From NCBI RefSeq assembly GCF_012933505.1, contig NZ_JABBNB010000030.1, positions 23,546 through 87,545 of the forward strand: a stretch of 64,000 bases of DNA. The letters are read 5' to 3'. The notes under the pieces are model-generated. The model searched no databases. It saw only the letters and a list, made by a program, of their open reading frames with translations, and was not told the DNA's origin. Made by a program: the position numbers and the translations under genes. Shown here one piece after another: positions 58,898-64,000 of this stretch. Origin of the DNA: Gordonia asplenii. GTDB lineage: Bacteria > Actinomycetota > Actinomycetes > Mycobacteriales > Mycobacteriaceae. How positions within the stretch are numbered: position 1 is the stretch's first letter; each line of letters opens with the position of its first letter.

Positions 58898-59890
58898 TCA
58901 GCTTCCCAGCGGGAGCTGGCTGCGGAACGCCGCCGCGGCGGCGATTGCGCGCGCCGAGGCATCCGGGTTGTCCGGGAGCTCCGAGCAGAATGCGTCGATG
59001 GCGGCGTCGCCCAACGGGATCCAGCGGTCGAGCCATTTGTTGATGACCGCGACGTTCGACGGATTGGCGGCCATGTGCCGCACCAGTTCCGCCGACCAGC
59101 GACGTGACCGCTCACTGTCGCGCAGCGCGGCTTCGGCAACGAGGGCGAACAGGGTGTCGGAATGCCTGCGGGCGCTGACCGCCTGCTGGCGGAAGAAGGC
59201 CTCGTCGATCGCCGGCTTGGCCACCAGGTTCAGCGCGACGAACGCCTCAGCCCAATCTCGGGTTGCCAGAACGCATTCCATCAACTCGCGGAACCGCTGC
59301 CAGGCCGGGTCCTGCTCCCAGATCCGGCGCTCGTCACGACCGAGCCCGACGTCGGGGTGGGTCTTGGCGAGTTCGGCTGTGCGATAGGCGACGTGCGACA
59401 GCAGCCGCAACTGGTCGGCGGATTGGAAGGCGGCACAGTTGCTGATCGTGCTGGCTTGAGCCATGTGGACGAGGTAGGCGCTGGCCATCTGCGAGGTGTG
59501 CAGCAGGTAGCGGCCGGGCGCGTACAGCCGGGCGAGGCTGGCAACCCACGCCGGGTCGAGTCCCTTGTCGTGTTCTTCGAGGTTGTGCTGGTCGAAGAGT
59601 CCCTCGACGTAGGTCTCCTGGCCGTCCTGCAGGATGTTGTAGGTCCGGTAGACCAGCTCGTCGGGGTCCCGGAAGCCATCCCAGTCCTCATGGGTGATCG
59701 GGCTCTGATTGCGGTACTTGCGGTACCAGTCGGCCATGTAACCGTCGTGCGCGACGTCCCAGGGCTGTTCCTGATCTCTGGTGTGCCACAACAGATTCGT
59801 CGACACGATCTCGTACTCGCTCGGCTTGCGGCGACGCTTGGCCAAGTGGCTCCACGTCTTCTGCGGCCGCAACGATGTCGGTGTGCTCAT
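58898..59890 (-). CDS. Diiron monooxygenase hydroxylase beta subunit (TmoE-like)
   Basis: 330 residues, colinear with T4MO TmoE: KTWSHLAKRRRKPSEYEIVS, SPITHEDWDGFRDPDELVYR, TYNILQDGQETYVEGLFDQ, and MAQASTISNCAAFQSADQLR. It folds like the alpha subunit but carries no diiron ligands and completes the (alpha-beta-gamma)2 hydroxylase. It sits between the effector gene (tmoD-like) upstream and the reductase gene. Confidence 0.94.
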   Translation of the reverse strand: MSTPTSLRPQKTWSHLAKRRRKPSEYEIVSTNLLWHTRDQEQPWDVAHDGYMADWYRKYRNQSPITHEDWDGFRDPDELVYRTYNILQDGQETYVEGLFDQHNLEEHDKGLDPAWVASLARLYAPGRYLLHTSQMASAYLVHMAQASTISNCAAFQSADQLRLLSHVAYRTAELAKTHPDVGLGRDERRIWEQDPAWQRFRELMECVLATRDWAEAFVALNLVAKPAIDEAFFRQQAVSARRHSDTLFALVAEAALRDSERSRRWSAELVRHMAANPSNVAVINKWLDRWIPLGDAAIDAFCSELPDNPDASARAIAAAAAFRSQLPLGS

Positions 59891-59909
59891 GGTGAGTCCT
59901 CTGGTCAGG

Positions 59910-60221
59910 TCACGCGCGGTGCGCGAGGTAGAAGCGGATCTGTTCGGTGCCGGTCTCGATGCGGCCGACGAACGACGGCATCGAGACTTCGAGGTCGCGC
60001 ATCCGGAACGGGCGGCCGAGTTCTTCTTCGATCGTGGAGCGGCGCAGGATGCATTCCCCGCCGTCGACCTCGACGCGGACATACGATCCGCGGTTGCGGA
60101 TGTCTACGCGGCTGCCTTCGTTGTCGATGACGGCGGCCGCGGCCACGGCGTCGGCGAGTTCACCGGCCTGCACGACGGGGCCGACCGGATCGGCGATGGG
60201 CGGGGTGGTGCTGTCGGTCAT
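59910..60221 (-). CDS. MmoB/DmpM family effector protein (TmoD-like)
   Basis: 103 residues, the same length as T4MO TmoD. The core DIRNRGSYVRVEVDGGECILRRSTIEEELGRPFRMRDLEVSM matches the cofactor-less effector family that binds the hydroxylase and gates substrate and oxygen access to the diiron centre. ATG 60221 is preferred; a GTG one codon earlier is possible. It nearly abuts the gamma-subunit gene. Confidence 0.92.
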   Translation of the reverse strand: MTDSTTPPIADPVGPVVQAGELADAVAAAAVIDNEGSRVDIRNRGSYVRVEVDGGECILRRSTIEEELGRPFRMRDLEVSMPSFVGRIETGTEQIRFYLAHRA

Positions 60222-60223
60222 CA

Positions 60224-60484
60224 CTATGCCTCGCTGAAATAGAACTCGACGGTGTCGGTGGGCGCCAAACCGGCGTCGGCGAGCAGCATGTCGCGCGGAA
60301 ACGGTTCCGGATCACCTTGTCGCCGTGCGCGAATCACCTTGCCGGGCTGATCCGGAACGTGGATGCCGACCGAGTGCTCAGCGGCCGCGGCGGCCACCTG
60401 GTCCATCGTGTTCTCGGTGTCGACGGGGACCAGCTTCAACACGAAATCGCCGTGGAAGTGGGACGAGATGGGAAACAGTGCCAT
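60224..60484 (-). CDS. Diiron monooxygenase gamma subunit (TmoB-like)
   Basis: 86 residues with a ubiquitin-like fold: MALFPISSHFHGDFVLKLVPVDTENTMDQV and EPFPRDMLLADAGLAPTDTVEFYF correspond closely to T4MO TmoB (PRDM, GL-PTE). It is the small structural subunit of the hydroxylase. It lies directly between the alpha-subunit and effector genes. Confidence 0.93.
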   Translation of the reverse strand: MALFPISSHFHGDFVLKLVPVDTENTMDQVAAAAAEHSVGIHVPDQPGKVIRARRQGDPEPFPRDMLLADAGLAPTDTVEFYFSEA

Positions 60485-60500
60485 GGGATTCTCCTTGGTC

Positions 60501-61997
60501 TCAGCCGGCCAGCTCGGTGGCGCCGCGGTAGCGGTCCACCCACGAGTAGTTGTGCGCGTCGTCGCCGCCGGCACTGACCACGCCGATGCCCATGTACTCC
60601 AGCACGCCGTCGAGGTTGGCCGGCTCGATCTCGCCGCCGAGGAACCGGTCGATGAGATTCTTGTGGTGCTTGTAGCGCTGCGGATTCTGCTCGAAGATCC
60701 ACTTGTCGACTTCGGAGGCGAAGTGGTACTTGCGGTCGTCGTGCACGATGCTGATGTCGCGCAACGTCTTTCCTGGTGTGCCGACGATCGGCAGTTGCGA
60801 GACATTGCAGACCATCGGCAGCGTGCCGGGCACCGTCTTGTCCTCGCGACCGTTGGCGAAGTTGTCGATCAGGACGTCCCACACCTTGCCGAAGGTGTCG
60901 TTCCATCCGGGGTACTTCTCCTCGAGCCAGTCGCGTTCCTCGGGACTCACGCCGGCGGCCGGGTTCCACCACAGCGTCGGGCGCCACGAGTAGGTGCCCA
61001 GGTGCTGTCCGTGGTGATGCTCGTCGAGGTCGGCCATGAAGATGTCCCAGTACCACGGCTTGGACAGCCCGAGGTCTTCGATGGACTTGATGAACTGGGT
61101 GACGATCCACTCCTGCATGAACTCCTTGAAGGAGCTCTCCCGGACGTCGAGCGGCACGTAGTAGTCCATCGGGATGCCCGACAGAATGGTGAACAAGCGG
61201 TAGGAGCGCCAGAACGAGACGTCGATGTGGTTCTGCGCCTTGGCTTTCTGGCCGTTGTCGATGAGCATCTGCAGCAGCGGGGTGCCCAGCTGCGCGTGGC
61301 GCGCCTCATCGGATTGGATCGACTGGATGAGTTTGGAGAAGGTGAAGTCGCCCGCGTTCGCGGCGTCGCCGGACAGGCCGATGAACTGCAGGTTGGTGAA
61401 GCCGGTTTCGAAGGCGAAGTTGGCGTAGATCGAGGTCTCCACCGAATCGCGGGTCATCATGATGTCGTCGAAGTAGTGGCGGGCGCCCAGCGCTACCCAG
61501 TTGTTGGTCCACATCGTCTCGTGCGACCAGTCGAACTGGCGGTCCTTGGCGATGTACTCGTGCGGGAAGAACAGCTGGATCTGGCCGTGACGCATCTCGT
61601 CGAGCATCCCGAAGGTCGCCATGTTGCGCATGCCGGGTGCCTTGTTCCACCGGACGAAGCGTGATTCTTGAAGTGCCGCACCATATTCCACGAGTGCGAC
61701 CGCGGCGTAGTGTTCTTTGAGGATGGAGATCCAGCCCGGGTCGGCCTTGTTGTACAGGTCGGCGCGCTCGAGCGCCGCCTTCACCGAGTAGGCGCCCTCA
61801 TCCTTCTGGCGCTGTGTGTCGACGTACTCGCGGAAGCTCACCTTGTACGGTTCGTCGTAGGTGGACCACACCTCGTCGGGGATACCCTCGCCGCCGGACA
61901 TCTCCGGCGGGAACAGCTCATCGGGCGTGATGTAAGTCGGCGTCCATTCCGTGGTCCGCGCGAGGTCGTACCACTCACTGCGTTCGAGCAATGCCAT
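60501..61997 (-). CDS. Soluble diiron monooxygenase hydroxylase alpha subunit (TmoA-like)
   Basis: 498 residues, colinear with toluene-4-monooxygenase TmoA (500). All six carboxylate/His iron ligands are present at the T4MO positions: Glu104, Glu134, His137 (DEMRHGQ), Glu197 (FAFETGFT), Glu231 and His234 (SDEARHAQ), with Thr201 and Gln228 kept. Conserved landmarks include YSVKAALERAD, QLFFPHEYIAKDRQFDW and LWWNPAAGVSPEERDW. Pocket positions differ from T4MO: 100 is Val (Ile), 103 is Val (Gly), 192 is Ala (Leu), so the substrate is probably not toluene. GGAAAGG precedes the ATG. It is the first monooxygenase gene. Confidence 0.95.
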   Translation of the reverse strand: MALLERSEWYDLARTTEWTPTYITPDELFPPEMSGGEGIPDEVWSTYDEPYKVSFREYVDTQRQKDEGAYSVKAALERADLYNKADPGWISILKEHYAAVALVEYGAALQESRFVRWNKAPGMRNMATFGMLDEMRHGQIQLFFPHEYIAKDRQFDWSHETMWTNNWVALGARHYFDDIMMTRDSVETSIYANFAFETGFTNLQFIGLSGDAANAGDFTFSKLIQSIQSDEARHAQLGTPLLQMLIDNGQKAKAQNHIDVSFWRSYRLFTILSGIPMDYYVPLDVRESSFKEFMQEWIVTQFIKSIEDLGLSKPWYWDIFMADLDEHHHGQHLGTYSWRPTLWWNPAAGVSPEERDWLEEKYPGWNDTFGKVWDVLIDNFANGREDKTVPGTLPMVCNVSQLPIVGTPGKTLRDISIVHDDRKYHFASEVDKWIFEQNPQRYKHHKNLIDRFLGGEIEPANLDGVLEYMGIGVVSAGGDDAHNYSWVDRYRGATELAG

Positions 61998-62052
61998 TGC
62001 TTTCGCCTTTCCTGGGGCTGATTGGCGGTGAATCTTGTTGTGGGATTGAGGT

Positions 62053-62772
62053 TCAGCTGCCGTGTACGCTGCCGAGCGGACCTTCGCCGCCCGGATAGCA
62101 GAAGGTGATGTCGGGTGAGTAGAAGCCGAAGGTGACGTCGAGCGGCTGCGCGGGACGCAGCGCGTAGACGTCGTGGTTGGGATCGAGGAACTCCAGCGAC
62201 TCCACGACGAATCCGCCGGCGTTGTCGGCGACGAACGGGTAACGGCCGCTGACGTAGTCGGCGCTCGCGGGGTCCCGGGTGATGTAGCGCAGTTGTCCGG
62301 TGGCGCGGGTCAGCGGAGAGTCGTCGATGCGGGCGACGGTACGGATCGTCGGGGTGCCGTCGATGAAGGTGGTCGCGACCACTCGGTCGGCGCTGACCTC
62401 TAGTTCGGTGGCACCGCCCGACGCCGGCACTCCACGTTGCGCCGCATAGCGATTCATCGACTCGGAACTGTTGAAGTAGTGCGTCCACCAGCGCGCCGGG
62501 ACACCGGCTTCGGTATCGAGGCCGGCCAGGTCGACGCCGAGGTAGGTCAGGCCGTACGCACCGAAGGCGTCGACCGATTCCGCACCGTTGGACGTCTGCT
62601 CAGCGGTCGGGACGATGTACTGATTCATGAAGACCGCGCCGTCGGCGCGTGCGGTGAGTCCCTCGGGGACCAGCGCCGCAACGGCGTCGAGGTCTTCGGC
62701 GGTCCACACGAGGTAGAGCATCTGGCTGTTGGCGATGAGCTGAGGCGCGTGGAGTGCACTCGCTGCGATCAT
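62053..62772 (-). CDS. Acetoacetate decarboxylase-like protein without lysine
   Basis: 239 residues. The N-terminal pattern MLYLVWTAEDLDAVAALVPEGL, then VFMNQYIVPT and VPARWWTHYFNSSESM, resembles the acetoacetate decarboxylase (ADC) fold. However, the whole protein has no lysine, so the Schiff-base Lys of true ADC is missing and it cannot decarboxylate by that mechanism. It could be a hydratase, lyase or ligand-binding relative. It heads the monooxygenase operon, 55 bp before the alpha subunit, with GGAG upstream of the ATG, and presumably acts on the pathway substrate or product. Confidence 0.55.
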   Translation of the reverse strand: MIAASALHAPQLIANSQMLYLVWTAEDLDAVAALVPEGLTARADGAVFMNQYIVPTAEQTSNGAESVDAFGAYGLTYLGVDLAGLDTEAGVPARWWTHYFNSSESMNRYAAQRGVPASGGATELEVSADRVVATTFIDGTPTIRTVARIDDSPLTRATGQLRYITRDPASADYVSGRYPFVADNAGGFVVESLEFLDPNHDVYALRPAQPLDVTFGFYSPDITFCYPGGEGPLGSVHGS

Positions 62773-62858
62773 GTCCGCTCCATTCCGGCGAGGTGGTAAT
62801 CACGTCCTCATCAGAATGTGATGTGACGCACCCGAAAGAAGTGCGCACGTTGGACAAG

Positions 62859-62879
62859 TTGGCCAGAGGGTTTGGCCAA
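62859..62879. promoter_or_regulatory. Candidate operator of the monooxygenase operon
   Basis: Perfect arms TTGGCCA (62859-62865) and TGGCCAA (62873-62879) with a 7-bp spacer, centred 97 bp upstream of the first operon ATG. Position and symmetry fit a dimeric activator or repressor site. No regulator gene is adjacent; the PucR-type protein at the far end is one candidate. Confidence 0.5.
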
Positions 62880-62923
62880 TGTGGCATAGGTGCTGGTGAG
62901 GCCGGTTTCGGCGCCCGGCGGCG

Positions 62924-62996
62924 GCGAAAATCGTCCGAGTAGTGAGGCGGGAAGGGCAGGCTGCCCCCGGCGTACGGACAGTCGGACGATTTTCGC
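62924..62996. repeat. 15-bp perfect inverted repeat enclosing a small hairpin
   Basis: GCGAAAATCGTCCGA (62924-62938) and its complement TCGGACGATTTTCGC (62982-62996) are separated by 43 bp that includes GGGCAG-G-CTGCCC. The unit could be a stem-loop RNA, a terminator read from either side, or a small mobile-repeat footprint. It does not resemble the other repeat families in the window. Confidence 0.6.
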
Positions 62997-63115
62997 GGTA
63001 GGGCATCGACGCCGCGCTCAATCCGACTATCCACACCCCCCGTGCACGAGGGTCGACTTATCCACAGATCGCTGAGCGACGGGATCCACACCGTGTCGGC
63101 GCGCGTCCAATATCC

Positions 63116-63949
63116 ATGGACACACAACTCACCCCCGGCGTCTATCGCGCCCGACAGTTCATCCGCAAGTTCCACTCGACGTATCGGGAGATCGACGCGG
63201 CCGCCGACGCCGGCGTCATCGAGCGATTGCGCCATGGCTGGTACGCGACGCCCGGCGCGGATCCCGCCGTCGTCGCAGCAGTCCGCACCGGCGGAGTCGC
63301 GAGTTGTGTCACCGCACTGATCAGGCACGGTTTGTGGATCGCGCCCGGCTACGACGACGAGATCCACGTGCGCAAGAGCAAACACGGCGAACTCGACGGA
63401 ATACGGCACTGCCATATGTTCGGGCCGGTGCCCGCAACGCCGGACGCCGTCGACGCGATCCCGGTCGCACTCGCGTGCGCGGCCCGCTGCATGACCCCTG
63501 AACATTGGATCGCCGCCGTCGACAGTGCCCTCAACCAGGGCAAAGTCACAATGGCCGAGCTCGACGACGTGTGGGGTATCACTCCGGCATGGGTGCGCAA
63601 CATGCTCGACCGATGCGACGGCCGCGCACAGGCGGGCACCGAGTCGATCGTACGAGTTCGATTACGCGCCTTGAACTTTCACGTGCAAGTGCAGCCCTAT
63701 ATCGCCGACGTCGGGCGGGTCGACCTCCTGGTCGGGCGTCTCATCATCGAGTGTGACTCCACCCAGCACCACGGCTCGCCGACGTTGCGCCGAAATGACT
63801 ACCGACGCGATCGCAAGGCGCTGATCGGACGCTGGCCGGTGATCCGCGTCGACTACCACGACGTGCTGCACAACTGGCCCGCGATCCTGGCGGACATCCG
63901 CGCGATCACCGGAACCGACCTGCACCGACGTCGGCGCCAAACGTCGTAG
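63116..63949 (+). CDS. AbiEi-like N-terminus with DUF559-type nuclease domain
   Basis: 277 residues. The N-terminal winged helix (STYREIDAAADAGVIERLRHGWYAT) resembles the AbiEi-type antitoxin domain. The C-terminal third (about 190-270) resembles the DUF559/VSR-like PD-(D/E)xK fold: VGRVDLLVGRLIIECDSTQHHG supplies an Asp and the ExCxS region, followed by DYRRDRKALIGRWPVIRVDY. Such two-domain proteins are abundant in actinobacterial genomes as solitary genes and their role is unknown. No AbiEii toxin partner is adjacent within the window. Confidence 0.72.
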   Translation: MDTQLTPGVYRARQFIRKFHSTYREIDAAADAGVIERLRHGWYATPGADPAVVAAVRTGGVASCVTALIRHGLWIAPGYDDEIHVRKSKHGELDGIRHCHMFGPVPATPDAVDAIPVALACAARCMTPEHWIAAVDSALNQGKVTMAELDDVWGITPAWVRNMLDRCDGRAQAGTESIVRVRLRALNFHVQVQPYIADVGRVDLLVGRLIIECDSTQHHGSPTLRRNDYRRDRKALIGRWPVIRVDYHDVLHNWPAILADIRAITGTDLHRRRRQTS

Positions 63950-64000
63950 ACCGCACCCGAGCGGAATTTCATCCGACAATCCGTGGGGCCAGGGCAGTCT

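Larger units (their letters stand above)
62773..63115. promoter_or_regulatory. Upstream region of the monooxygenase operon (343 bp, no gene)
   Basis: No gene is visible. The operon promoter must lie here. Two structures stand out: TTGGCCA-N7-TGGCCAA (62859-62879) and the 73-bp long-range inverted repeat at 62924-62996. An 8-bp palindrome GTGCGCAC is at 62841-62848. The rightmost part would hold the promoter of the AbiEi/DUF559-type gene at 63116. Confidence 0.6.

Noticed and set aside
63116..63949. AbiE-type toxin-antitoxin system
   Set aside because: No AbiEii nucleotidyltransferase gene follows before the window end, and the C-terminus is nuclease-like, unlike a plain AbiEi antitoxin.

Overview
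The window looks like chromosomal DNA of a high-GC mycolic-acid actinobacterium, most like Gordonia or a close relative. The lineage call rests on a mycothiol-dependent formaldehyde dehydrogenase, a mycofactocin-type short-chain dehydrogenase, an F420-type luciferase-like oxidoreductase, a mycobacterial-type ATP-dependent ligase (LigB), an Ohr/OhrR pair, frequent GTG starts and ATGA overlaps. The genus is inferred from gene content only. I saw no rRNA, tRNA, CRISPR array, insertion-sequence transposase or prophage gene.

Layout. 0-8 kb: partial DUF445 membrane protein, DUF937 protein, the DUF779 / aldehyde dehydrogenase / GAF-regulator trio, LemA-like protein, MpaB-type oxygenase, YccF. 8-12.8 kb: ligB, a SulP anion transporter and an MHS-type MFS transporter on the minus strand. 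12.8-23 kb: an alcohol and aldehyde oxidation region (PucR-type regulator, aldehyde dehydrogenase, GMC oxidoreductase, SDR, LLM oxidoreductase, SnoaL-like protein, then mscR with its metallo-hydrolase, and a ferredoxin reductase). 23.8-31 kb: acyl-CoA dehydrogenase, LuxR regulator, AMP-binding ligase, mycofactocin-type SDR, a SUKH-like orphan, ohr/ohrR. 31-36.4 kb: a complete N-acetylglucosamine catabolic operon with its GntR regulator and two dre-like operators. 36.5-49 kb: assorted small operons (DinB, SDR-MaoC, NCS1 transporter, MmyB-type regulator-SDR, NUDIX-NAT, YCII-ECF42 sigma) separated by repeat-rich spacers.

49.5-62.8 kb is the most interesting part. A minus-strand run of thirteen tightly packed genes joins a complete toluene-4-monooxygenase-like soluble diiron monooxygenase (order A-B-D-E-F-C) to a tautomerase and then to a 5-oxoprolinase/lactamase-type module (PxpA, biotin carrier protein, biotin carboxylase, PxpB, PxpC). 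It is headed by a lysine-free acetoacetate-decarboxylase-like protein. A second pxpB-pxpC pair faces it on the plus strand, divergent from a PucR-type regulator. My inference is a catabolic pathway in which a ring, possibly an N-heterocycle, is hydroxylated, tautomerised to a lactam, and opened by an ATP- and biotin-dependent lactamase. The substrate is unknown.

Spacers longer than 300 bp hold no convincing genes. They carry three families of dispersed repeats: a GAGGAACGAGCTTCGG hairpin family, a roughly 200-250 bp MITE-like family with GCTGGTTGAGC / GCTCAACCAGC ends, and a 104-bp tandem family.
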